Shown here: positions 42,805 to 50,785 of the stretch, piece by piece
How positions within the stretch are numbered: the first letter of the stretch is position 1
Layout: each line of letters opens with the position of its first letter
NCBI GenBank assembly: GCA_905176665.1
Contig: CAJINA010000075.1
Location: 27,324-91,323 of the forward strand
DNA length: 64,000 bases
From: Olavius algarvensis Delta 4 endosymbiont
GTDB lineage: Bacteria > Desulfobacterota > Desulfobacteria > Desulfobacterales > CAJINA01
Direction of reading: 5' to 3'
Position numbers and translations under genes: made by a program
The notes under the pieces: model-generated
What the model saw: only the letters and a program-made list of their open reading frames with translations
Database searches by the model: none
Told to the model about the DNA's origin: nothing

Positions 42805-42946
42805 ATCCTGTGCCCTCTTGATAACCGAATCGAGTGAAGCAACCTACCTGAAATCCCTAAAATAAAGCCGGGGCAGTGTCAAGGATGAAATGACGCGCGT
42901 AGCCGGGCATTTCACCACCGACAACCTTGCCTGGCGGGAATAATCC

Positions 42947-43159
42947 CTACAGGTCTACCCACATATCGGCTTCATTGCCGCAACTCGTGCAGGTTGCCGA
43001 GCCTTTGACTTTTACCGGTTCATGCGTGTGCTCGGGTGCCGGGCTGTCGGCAGGCGGATCCAGTTCATCCGGCAAGGAGCAGGTGACCACCATCTCCGCT
43101 TCATTACCGCAGTTTTCGCATTTACAGACCTGCTTGACCTTTTTTGTTGCACCACTCAT
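42947..43159 (-). CDS. Small zinc-ribbon protein
   Basis: Protein of 70 residues from the ATG at 43159, chosen because AAGGAG lies seven bases before it. CKCENCGNEAEMV and CTSCGNEADMW are two nearly identical CxxCGNEA-M motifs joined by a proline-rich linker with DELDPPADSPAPEHTHEP, so it looks like a duplicated zinc knuckle. Function unknown. It diverges from nqrA, 311 bases away. Confidence 0.65.
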   Translation of the reverse strand: MSGATKKVKQVCKCENCGNEAEMVVTCSLPDELDPPADSPAPEHTHEPVKVKGSATCTSCGNEADMWVDL

Positions 43160-43470
43160 TGCCAATCTCCTTGTACCTAATTGTATAGTTTATTCAGGTT
43201 TCTTAGCATATCGATGCAAAAAAAATAACTATAAAAATTTCGTGAACTGCGATAACTTAACAACAGTCCATCCGGTCGGTAAAAACGGCATGATAGTTGC
43301 TACCATGTGACGGGAGATACTGGCCGCCATATCCAACATTCGAGTCTTACCTGCGTCCTGTAAGACGCAGTCCATCGTACGCAACCGGTGATATGGTCGC
43401 CCCCCGGGGTTGCCTGATCAAAGGTGTGCACGGAAATTGCCCTGCACCGGGAACCGCCAGTGGAGAGCCT
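43160..43470. other. Divergent intergenic region before nqrA
   Basis: No gene is visible. It is AT-rich near the zinc-ribbon gene and then contains the likely nqr promoter. The in-frame extension of nqrA into 43297 is rejected for lack of a ribosome site. A GTCC(A/T)TC-type word (GTCCATCCGGTCGG) occurs once without partner. Confidence 0.4.
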
Positions 43471-44805
43471 ATGAATATAGTGTCCGTTAAAAAAGGCTAC
43501 GATCTTAACCTGTCCGGTGCGCCGGCATCGAACCTCGAGAGTCTCAGCCGCCCGGCGCAAGTTGGGTTTCACCCTGACCGGATCCCCTTTATCAAACCGC
43601 GTTTGCGGGTCAAAGAAGGGGAATCGGTCCAGGCCGGGAACCCGCTCATCGAAGACAAGCGCAATCCGCAGGTAACCTTTCCGGCACCCGGATCTGGAAA
43701 GGTCAGCCGGATCAGTTTCGGACCGCGTCGGGTGATTACCGAGATCGTTATTGAACTGGATCCGGCGGAATCATCCGCAACATTTCCTGCATTTTCGCCT
43801 GAGAAACTGGCGGTTGTCGATCGACCGGAGCTGGTCAAGGCGATTCTGGCCGGCAGCGTTTGGTCTTTTTTCAGAGAATTACCGTTCAAGGACATCCCCC
43901 ACCCGGAGACGATCCCGCCGCTCATCATCGTCAGCCTTGGATCCGCGGCGCCTTTTCACCCGCAGCCGGAGGTGTACCTTGCCGGACGTGAGGATGATTT
44001 CGAATATGGGGTGGAAATTCTGAATAAACTGACCGACCGGCTACTGGTCACTGCGCCACACGGAGGGATCGGCAATGCGCGCATCGACCGACTGACGACC
44101 CATCAGGTCCAGGGTGAGTACCCGGCCGGTGATCCGGCTACCGTTTTATACCACACCAAAAGGTCCGCTCAGGAAAACCGGGGCTGGTACATCAACGGGC
44201 CGGACCTGCTCACTCTGGCTGGCTTTTTGCGCAACGGTATCTACCCGGTCGAACGCGTGGTGGCCGTTGGTGGACCCCGCAGTACCAGCGGCAGACATAT
44301 TATGACCCGGGCGGGAGTACCGCTGGCGGACCTGGTCGGCAAGATGGAGACCGCCGGATTGCGGCTGTTGGCCGGGGGCGTTTTTAACGGCTACAGTGCC
44401 GGCCATGATTCCTATCTCGGGTTTTACGAAACCGCCCTGACCCTTATGCCGGCTGGAGAACTGAAGGAGATACTGGGCTTTATACGGCCCGGTTACCGCA
44501 AACCCAGCCACTCGCGGGCATTTCTATCAGTCTTCAACAAGCATCCCAAAGTTTTGGAATGCGACATGAACGGTGAAGACCGCGCCTGCATCAATTGCGG
44601 CTACTGTCCCCGCGTCTGCCCGGTGGATATCCTGCCCCAGTTTACCTTCAAGGCCGTGGCGGCGGATGAAATCGAAGAAGCCTTGTCCCTCGGATTGCTG
44701 GACTGCGTAGAATGCGGGCTGTGCAGTTTTGTCTGTCCGGCCAAAATTGAGATTGCCGATATACTGAAAAAAGCCAAAGAAGTCTACGCCAAGGAAATCG
44801 CCTGA
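43471..44805 (+). CDS. nqrA: Na+-translocating NADH-quinone reductase subunit A (with ferredoxin tail)
   Basis: Protein of 444 residues. KKGYDLNLSGAP and VKEGESVQAGNPLIEDKRNPQVTFPAPGSG are NqrA hallmarks, and IYPVERVVAVGGPRSTSG follows. The last 75 residues add CINCGYCPRVCPVDILP (from C373) and CVECGLCSFVCPAKI (from C412), two [4Fe-4S] motifs as in RnfC but absent from canonical Vibrio NqrA. The pump uses NADH and menaquinone and moves Na+. The start at 43471 follows GGAGAGCCT. It precedes nqrB by two bases. Confidence 0.9.
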   Translation: MNIVSVKKGYDLNLSGAPASNLESLSRPAQVGFHPDRIPFIKPRLRVKEGESVQAGNPLIEDKRNPQVTFPAPGSGKVSRISFGPRRVITEIVIELDPAESSATFPAFSPEKLAVVDRPELVKAILAGSVWSFFRELPFKDIPHPETIPPLIIVSLGSAAPFHPQPEVYLAGREDDFEYGVEILNKLTDRLLVTAPHGGIGNARIDRLTTHQVQGEYPAGDPATVLYHTKRSAQENRGWYINGPDLLTLAGFLRNGIYPVERVVAVGGPRSTSGRHIMTRAGVPLADLVGKMETAGLRLLAGGVFNGYSAGHDSYLGFYETALTLMPAGELKEILGFIRPGYRKPSHSRAFLSVFNKHPKVLECDMNGEDRACINCGYCPRVCPVDILPQFTFKAVAADEIEEALSLGLLDCVECGLCSFVCPAKIEIADILKKAKEVYAKEIA

Positions 44806-44807
44806 CT

Positions 44808-45980
44808 ATGAAAAACCTGCGCACCTTTCTGGAAAAGATGCGAACGCATTTCGACAAAGGCGGCCGCCTGCATATGCTGGAGCCGTTTTTCGATGCCTGG
44901 CAATCCGTTTTTTATGTGCCGGTCAGACCGACCAGCAAAGGCCCGCTGGTCAGGGATTCACTGGATGTGAAGCGTTACATGGCCTTCGTCATCGTCTCCT
45001 TGATACCGATTACCATTTTCGGCATTTTCAACATCGGCTTACAGGCGGCCAATCTTGCCGGTGTAACCCTGAACTGGATGGAAATGTTTATCGAGGGGCT
45101 CTGGATATTCGTGCCGATGGTCCTGGTGGTCTACGCGGTCGGCTTCTTCTGGGAGAATTTATTTGCCTCTATTCGGGGCCACCAGATCAGCGAAGGTCTG
45201 CTGGTATCCGGACTGCTGTTTCCCCTTACCCTGCCGCCGACCATCCCGTTGTGGCAGGTGGCCGTGGGATTTTCCTTCGGCATTGTCATCGGTAAGGAGA
45301 TTTTTGGCGGCGTAGGGCACAATTTTCTAAATCCAGCCCTGACAGGACGGGCCTTTATCTTTTTCGCCTACCCGACGAACTTGTCCGGCGACAGTGTCTG
45401 GGCGGCCGGGCACCTGGCGGCCGATGCGGTCAGTGGGGCCACGCCTTTATCGGCCATTGCCCTGGCGGAAGCTGGCCAACAGGCGGAGGACGTCCTGGCC
45501 ACGGCCGGTTACACGTTGACAGATCTCATTGTCGGCACCTATCCGGGCGCTATCGGCGGCACGGGGACACTCTTTATCCTCATGGGGGCTGTCTTTCTGA
45601 TCGCCACCGGGATAGCCAGCTACAGAATCATAATCGGCGGCGTGCTGGGCGTCGTGGCCGCCGGGTTGGCCCTCAATCTCTTAGCCGGTATTTCCGAAAA
45701 CACCTGGTTCGCGCTGAATCCCCTGTATCATCTCTTGATGGGAGGGGGCCTTTTTGGGATCGTCTTTATGGCGACCGACCCGGTTTCGGCGCCCGGTATG
45801 GAGAGAGCCCGCTGGATATACGGCATATTGATCGGAATCCTGACGGTTTTGATCCGGGTTTTCAACCCCGCCTATCCAGAAGGGATCATGCTGGCCATTC
45901 TGTTCATGAATGTGTTTGCGCCCCTGCTGGACTATTTTGAAATCAAGCTTAAGATTAAGAAGAGGATTCCCAATGTCTGA
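44808..45980 (+). CDS. nqrB: Na+-NQR subunit B
   Basis: Protein of 390 residues with about ten membrane helices. VGHNFLNPALTGRAFIFFAYP and the FMN attachment motif SGATPLS (T212) identify NqrB; FMN is bound to the threonine through a phosphoester. It forms the Na+ pathway. Overlaps nqrC by eight bases. Confidence 0.95.
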   Translation: MKNLRTFLEKMRTHFDKGGRLHMLEPFFDAWQSVFYVPVRPTSKGPLVRDSLDVKRYMAFVIVSLIPITIFGIFNIGLQAANLAGVTLNWMEMFIEGLWIFVPMVLVVYAVGFFWENLFASIRGHQISEGLLVSGLLFPLTLPPTIPLWQVAVGFSFGIVIGKEIFGGVGHNFLNPALTGRAFIFFAYPTNLSGDSVWAAGHLAADAVSGATPLSAIALAEAGQQAEDVLATAGYTLTDLIVGTYPGAIGGTGTLFILMGAVFLIATGIASYRIIIGGVLGVVAAGLALNLLAGISENTWFALNPLYHLLMGGGLFGIVFMATDPVSAPGMERARWIYGILIGILTVLIRVFNPAYPEGIMLAILFMNVFAPLLDYFEIKLKIKKRIPNV

Positions 45981-46707
45981 TACGCTCAAGTCAATCTGGT
46001 TTGCTGCAATTACCGCGCTGCTAGCCAGTTTGCTGCTGACGGGAGCCTCATCCGGCCTTAAGGAATACCGGTTGGCCAATATAAAACTCGACAACCAGAA
46101 AAACCTGCTCAAGTCCGTGGGGCTTATCCACCCGGATGTCACCTACACCGGGGAAGATATCGAAAAGCTGTATCGCGAGAATATCAAAAGTTACCGTGCG
46201 GGCGAAGCTGGGGATCTCGTCCCTGAAACTGCTGCAGCGCCCCAGGGGAGCCCGCTGTTTTTATACGTTAAGGACAACCAGACCCGGGCCTATATCTTGC
46301 CCGTGCATTCACGGGGCCTTTGGGGAAAGATAGACGGCTACCTGGCAGTTGAAAATGACGGCCGCACGGTATCCGGGTTCACCGTATACAACCACGGCGA
46401 AACCCCGGGCTTGGGGGGGGAGATAGAGAAAGCCTGGTTCCAGAATAATTTTCGCGGAAAGAAAATTGTGGATCAAAACGACCGTTTTGTATCCGTGGGC
46501 ATCATCAAGGGAAAGGTGGCGGACCAAGTAGCAGCGGAAAACCAGGCCAATTTTGTCGACGGCATCAGTGGCGCCACTTTGACCGGCCGTTTTCTTTCCG
46601 AAGGCCTGCGCGATACGCTGCTGGCCTATGAGAAAGTCTCGGCTAAATTTCGTGAAGGCCAGATCAATCTGAATACGGCTGCGGCTGAAAAAACGAGTTC
46701 ACCATGA
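45973..46707 (+). CDS. nqrC: Na+-NQR subunit C
   Basis: Protein of 244 residues: one N-terminal membrane helix (SIWFAAITALLASLLLTGA) and a periplasmic FMN domain with GISGATLTGR, whose T202 takes the covalent FMN. TPGLGGEIEKAWFQNNFRGKK is typical. The ATG at 45973 overlaps the nqrB end. The stop TGA overlaps the nqrD start (ATGA). Confidence 0.94.
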   Translation: MSDTLKSIWFAAITALLASLLLTGASSGLKEYRLANIKLDNQKNLLKSVGLIHPDVTYTGEDIEKLYRENIKSYRAGEAGDLVPETAAAPQGSPLFLYVKDNQTRAYILPVHSRGLWGKIDGYLAVENDGRTVSGFTVYNHGETPGLGGEIEKAWFQNNFRGKKIVDQNDRFVSVGIIKGKVADQVAAENQANFVDGISGATLTGRFLSEGLRDTLLAYEKVSAKFREGQINLNTAAAEKTSSP

Positions 46708-47321
46708 AATTAACTGCTACCAAGGAGTTCAAAGCGCTGGCGGAGCCGCTGGTAAAAAACAACCCGGTATTTATCCAGTCCCTGGGAATCTGCTCGGCCC
46801 TGGCCGTTACGGTGCAGCTGAAAACGGCGGTGGTCATGGGGCTGGCTATGACCATGGTGGTTGCCTTTTCCAACCTGATCATTTCTTCTTTGCGCAATGT
46901 GGTCCCCCGTAACATCCGCATGATCGTGGAGTTGATCGTGATCGCCTCGCTGGTGATCCTGGCGGATGAACTCTTAAAAGCCTTTTTATACGATATCGGC
47001 AAGCAGCTTTCCGTATTCGTCGGACTTATCATCACCAATTGCATCGTTATGGGCCGCGCGGAAACCTTTGCCTTGGGTAACCCACCCTGGGTGTCATTTC
47101 TCGACGGCCTGGGCAGCGGCGCAGGGTACAGTATCGTGCTGGTCACGGTGGCCTTTATTCGTGAACTGCTGGGGTCCGGCAGCCTCTTTGGCTTTCAGGT
47201 GGTGCCGGAGGCCCTCTACCGGGCCGGCTACCAGGACATGGGATTCATGCTGCTGGCACCGGCGGCCTTTATTATTATCGGCCTGCTGGTATGGCTGCAG
47301 AAGGCGCTCATAAAAGAATGA
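46704..47321 (+). CDS. nqrD: Na+-NQR subunit D
   Basis: Protein of 205 residues, six membrane helices. LVKNNPVFIQSLGICSALAVTVQLKTA is the start shared by NqrD and RnfE, and the second half has FVGLIITNCIVMGRAETFAL. GNPPWVSFLDGLGSGAGYS contains the conserved cysteine-flanking region for the intramembrane 2Fe-2S centre shared with NqrE. Confidence 0.95.
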   Translation: MKLTATKEFKALAEPLVKNNPVFIQSLGICSALAVTVQLKTAVVMGLAMTMVVAFSNLIISSLRNVVPRNIRMIVELIVIASLVILADELLKAFLYDIGKQLSVFVGLIITNCIVMGRAETFALGNPPWVSFLDGLGSGAGYSIVLVTVAFIRELLGSGSLFGFQVVPEALYRAGYQDMGFMLLAPAAFIIIGLLVWLQKALIKE

Positions 47322-47330
47322 GGTTATTAG

Positions 47331-47394
47331 GCTGAAGACTGAAGGCTGAAGGCAACCTTCCCCGCACTACCTTCCACCTTCAGTCTTCAGCCTA
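47331..47394. repeat. Hairpin of TAGGCTGAAGACTGAAGG words between nqrD and nqrE
   Basis: AGGCTGAAGACTGAAGG and its complement CCTTCAGTCTTCAGCCT form a long stem with an 18-base gap inside the nqr operon. It may weaken transcription into nqrEF or act as an mRNA processing site. Similar GGCTGAAG words recur in many bacterial genomes. Confidence 0.6.
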
Positions 47395-47424
47395 AACACC
47401 TGCGAAGCATACGCGGAGCAAACA

Positions 47425-48033
47425 ATGGAAAACCTGGTCAGTATATTTTTAAATTCGGTTTTCATCGGCAATATCCTCCTGGCCTATTTCCTGGGGATGT
47501 GTTCGTTTGTGGCGGTCTCCCGCAACATGGAAACCTCCATCGGGCTCGGGTTTGCCGTGGTGTTTGTGCTTTCCATAACCGCACCGGTGAACTGGCTGGT
47601 GTTCCACTTTCTGCTGGCGCCGGGGGCGCTGGCCTGGGCGGGACTGCCCGCTGTCGATCTTAGCTTCCATAAATTTATCACGTTCATTGCCGTGATCGCG
47701 GCTATGGTCCAGGGGGTTGAGATGGTGATGGATCGTTATTCCCCCGGGCTTTACAATGCCCTGGGGGTGTTTTTGCCCCTCATCACTGTGAATTGCGCTA
47801 TCCTGGGGACGTCGCTGTTCATGGTTGAGAGAAATTATACATTTCTGGAGTCCGTGGTGTTCGGGGCCGGCTCGGGGGCCGGCTGGCTGATGGCCATCGT
47901 TGCCATGTCCGCCATCCGGACCAAGCTGCGGTATGCCGACCTCCCCAGGGGGTTGGAAGGCTTCGGGATTACCATGATCGTAACCGGCTTGATGGCCATG
48001 GGGTTTATGCTTTTTTCAGGAATAACCCTTTAG
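47425..48033 (+). CDS. nqrE: Na+-NQR subunit E
   Basis: Protein of 202 residues, six helices. [30 protein letters not shown] and [33 protein letters not shown] supply the two cysteines of the intramembrane centre shared with Nqr[17 protein letters not shown] is conserved. Fifth gene of the operon. Confidence 0.95.
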   Translation: MENLVSIFLNSVFIGNILLAYFLGMCSFVAVSRNMETSIGLGFAVVFVLSITAPVNWLVFHFLLAPGALAWAGLPAVDLSFHKFITFIAVIAAMVQGVEMVMDRYSPGLYNALGVFLPLITVNCAILGTSLFMVERNYTFLESVVFGAGSGAGWLMAIVAMSAIRTKLRYADLPRGLEGFGITMIVTGLMAMGFMLFSGITL

Positions 48034-48061
48034 AAACAACCCCTGGAATCGGGAGTAGACA

Positions 48062-49288
48062 TTGACCTATCTTATCAGCATGACCATATTCACCAGCCTG
48101 ATTTTGGTCCTGGTAGGGATCTGCCTGTTTGTCGAGGCCAAAGTTGTTAAAAAAGGCGACAGTCGGGTGGTCATCAATGATGACGAAGAAAAGAGCATCC
48201 AGACCCCGATTGGAACCACCTTGCTGGCGTCTCTCTCCAATAGCGGTATCTTTATCCCTTCGGCCTGCGGCGGCGGCGGATCGTGCGGGATGTGCAAATG
48301 CAAGGTCACCGAGGGGGTCGAGGGGTTCATTCCAACTGAACTGGCCCATCTGTCCCGCAAGGAGAAGATGGATAATATTCACCTGGCCTGTCAGCTGAAG
48401 GTCAAGGACGATCTCCGGATCCGCATCCCGGAAGAGATTTTTAACGTCAAGAAGTACAGCGCCACCGTGGTATCCAACGTGAATGTGGCCACTTTTATTA
48501 AGGAACTTGTGCTGGAACTGGACGAGGGCGAAACACTCAGTTACCAGGCGGGGGCTTACATCCAGATCGATATCCCCGAATACGAGCTTTCCTTTTCCCA
48601 ATTCAGGGTTCGGGTCAGCGAACGCTTTCGGCCGACCTGGGACCGGTTCAACCTCTGGGGACTGAAGAGCCGGGTTGAAACACCGATTTTCCGAGCCTAT
48701 TCGCTGGCCAGTCCGCCCTCCGAAAACCGCCGCCTGAGCTTTACCATCCGCATTGCAACCCCCCCCCCCGGTAAAAAATCAGTGCCACCGGGCGCCGGTT
48801 CCTCTTTCATCTTCAACCTGCAGGAAGGTAACAAGGTCACGCTTAGCGGACCTTTTGGAGACTTTGTTGCCAAGGAGTCTGAACGGGAGATGTGCTACAT
48901 CGGCGGCGGGGCCGGTATGGCGCCCCTCAGGTCGCATATCTTTCATCAGTTGGAGACGCTTCAAACGAAACGGAAAATCACCTTCTGGTACGGGGCCCGC
49001 TCGATCGCCGAGCTATTTTTTGAGGATGAATTCAAGCAGCTTGAGGAAAAACACCCCAACTTCAAATACTATGTGGCGTTGTCCCAGCCCGAATCGGATG
49101 ACAAGTGGAACGGCATGCTCGGGTATATCCATGAATGCCTGCTGGACAACTACCTGCAGCAGCACGAGAATCCAACTGAGCTGGAATACTACCTGTGCGG
49201 GCCGCCCATGATGGTGGACGCGGTGGAAGCGATGCTCGATGACCTCGGGGTCGAACCGGAGATGATAGCTTACGACAAATTCTCATAA
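48062..49288 (+). CDS. nqrF: Na+-NQR subunit F (NADH dehydrogenase)
   Basis: Protein of 408 residues. One N-terminal membrane helix, a plant-type ferredoxin domain with CGGGGSCGMCKCKV, an FAD domain with FRAYSLASPPSENRRLSF and an NAD domain with YIGGGAGMAPLRSH and YLCGPPMMVDAVEAML. It accepts NADH electrons. The TTG start at 48062 is preferred, with GGGAG six bases before it; ATG at 48080 would cut into the membrane helix. Confidence 0.96.
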   Translation: MTYLISMTIFTSLILVLVGICLFVEAKVVKKGDSRVVINDDEEKSIQTPIGTTLLASLSNSGIFIPSACGGGGSCGMCKCKVTEGVEGFIPTELAHLSRKEKMDNIHLACQLKVKDDLRIRIPEEIFNVKKYSATVVSNVNVATFIKELVLELDEGETLSYQAGAYIQIDIPEYELSFSQFRVRVSERFRPTWDRFNLWGLKSRVETPIFRAYSLASPPSENRRLSFTIRIATPPPGKKSVPPGAGSSFIFNLQEGNKVTLSGPFGDFVAKESEREMCYIGGGAGMAPLRSHIFHQLETLQTKRKITFWYGARSIAELFFEDEFKQLEEKHPNFKYYVALSQPESDDKWNGMLGYIHECLLDNYLQQHENPTELEYYLCGPPMMVDAVEAMLDDLGVEPEMIAYDKFS

Positions 49289-49435
49289 TTGCGCTGGGAC
49301 GCATTCATGAGTTTTAAGTTTTAAGTGTTACGTAAAAACCAATTTCAAGCCTGCCCGTTTCTTCTCGGAAAATTGCCATCAGCCGTCCCCCCCAGCGAAA
49401 GCCGGAACTGATCAATAAAGTTGAAGTGGTTAGAC
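49289..49435. other. Intergenic spacer after nqrF
   Basis: No gene. It contains AGTTTTAAGTTTTAAGTG (49309-49326), a short reiterated word, then GC-rich text leading into hairpin element copy f. Confidence 0.4.
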
Positions 49436-49571
49436 CCATTAATTGGGCCCAAGATCAAGGCGGCCGTGAGGTTTTAACCGGAGGAATACATACCAGTATT
49501 TCGAGGATTGAAGCCTCGCGCCCAACGAAGATGTTGGGCGCGAGGGAGGGGTATAAAACCATTTCAAAACA
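49420..49571. repeat. Dispersed hairpin element, copy f
   Basis: Core CAAGATCAAGGCGGCCG ... CCGGAGGAATACATACCAGT ... TTCGAGGATTGAAGC ... GCGCCCAACGAAGATGTTGG. Arms TTGAAGTGGTTAGACCC and GGGTATAAAACCATTTCAA pair imperfectly. The right arm covers the ftrB stop codon (49564-49566). Confidence 0.75.
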
Positions 49572-49893
49572 TTTTTTCAGGAGGCCGCCTCTCCGGCACA
49601 TACTCCTTTTTAATCTTGCCCGCGTTCCAATCGGCCGATACGTAAAGGGCGCAGTAGCAGCTGCCGAACTCTGCTACGTCGGGCGCGCGGTAGACGCAGG
49701 GGCAGATGATGTCCCGGTCCTTATCGCGGTCGCCGGCGGCCAGGCGGCAGGGGCAGGCCATGTACCCGTAGCGCTCCTTGTTGGTGAGCAACGCCTCCAG
49801 CAGGTCCACGACTTTTTCGCGATCATTGTTGAAAAAATAACCTTTCGGTTCCTGGACTTTACGCAGTTTTTCAAAAAGCGTTTGAGCATCCAT
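49564..49893 (-). CDS. ftrB: Ferredoxin-thioredoxin reductase catalytic-chain-like protein
   Basis: Protein of 109 residues. Six cysteines in three CxC pairs: C47-x-C49 (MACPCR), C64-x-C66 (IICPCV) and C79-x-C81 (GSCYCA), the FTR catalytic pattern that combines a [4Fe-4S] cluster with a redox disulfide. The variable chain typical of oxygenic phototrophs is absent, as in anaerobes generally. It passes electrons from ferredoxin to a thioredoxin-fold partner; the overlapping upstream glutaredoxin gene is the obvious one. The start at 49893 overlaps the grx stop (TAATG). Confidence 0.92.
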   Translation of the reverse strand: MDAQTLFEKLRKVQEPKGYFFNNDREKVVDLLEALLTNKERYGYMACPCRLAAGDRDKDRDIICPCVYRAPDVAEFGSCYCALYVSADWNAGKIKKEYVPERRPPEKMF

Positions 49894-50147
49894 TACAGTC
49901 CCAGTGCCTCCTTGATTTTGTCTTCTTTGAAGCCGACGATGACCGTTTCCCCGATAATCACGGTGGGAAACGAACACTTGGGGTTGAATTTGCGGACATC
50001 TTCCAGGATGGCTTTGCGTTCATCGCCTTCCAGCAGGTCGACATCGATAAAGTCATATTTAACCGTGCATTCAGAAAGGAGTTTTTTTGTAGATTTGCAA
50101 TGGCTGCAGGTACTCAGTGAAAAAACCCTAATATCTTTGTCCGTCAT
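49893..50147 (-). CDS. Glutaredoxin-like protein
   Basis: Protein of 84 residues, CSHC active site (C14, C17) in FSLSTCSHCKSTKKLL, and CSFPTVIIGETVIVGF with the cis-proline. It shares a one-base overlap with the FTR catalytic gene downstream, so it is probably the FTR substrate. Ribosome site is GAAAGGATTCTG. Redox role in the cytoplasm, probably ferredoxin driven. Confidence 0.9.
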   Translation of the reverse strand: MTDKDIRVFSLSTCSHCKSTKKLLSECTVKYDFIDVDLLEGDERKAILEDVRKFNPKCSFPTVIIGETVIVGFKEDKIKEALGL

Positions 50148-50785
50148 GACAGAATCCTTTCCAGAATTAACTCGAAACTACGGTCGTCATTGCAAATTGA
50201 GCGCCGCTGCACCGGTTCCGTTGTAACCCTGACTGTATTGGCAAGGGTGATTTACAAAGTTTATCAATAATATCAGACAATCGAGTATTGAGGATTAATA
50301 ATTATCTTCCGCCAGTCAAATTTTCTGTATCATTCCAGGTCGAAAAATAGAAGACATTTTAAGCGCGTAAACAATTCGCGCCGTCGGCTACCCGACAGCA
50401 CTGGCCGCAATGTGCTACTGGGACTTCATTTAGATGCATGAAAACTGTACATAACTTATTGATATATTATTATTTGTAACGTTTTTTAGCCTTGACGGAG
50501 AGCTACCACCCTGTGGGGCTGCCTAAAAAAAATACCCGATTCAGATATTTTTGTTGACAAGATGGCCCTGTTTATCCTTAATAGTAACTATTACTATTAA
50601 GATCACAAGTGGCCTGAACTGATTTACCGGGCACAGGACTCCCCCTCAATGCGGGGTGCCCTGGAAGCCCCGTTTTCAAAGCGACCAACCGCAAAGGGAC
50701 TTGCAGCGGCAGTAGGGTTCCTGCACACCCGGCATTCTCATTCAGTCGCCGACATTACAACCTCATAACTTCATGGAGGCTTACC
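50148..50785. other. cooS upstream region
   Basis: 638 bases with no gene. The distal part is AT-rich. A TTGACA at 50554-50559 is followed by a long dyad at 50577-50601. The untranslated leader before cooS is about 180 bases and begins with GC-rich text. Confidence 0.45.
50554..50601 (+). promoter_or_regulatory. cooS promoter with 25-base dyad operator
   Basis: TTGACA at 50554-50559. The dyad CTTAATAGTAA and TTACTATTAAG (perfect 11-base arms, three-base centre) occupies 50577-50601, where a -10 element would be, so a repressor binding it would block transcription. It does not match the CooA site TGTCA-N6-CGACA. Confidence 0.5.
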
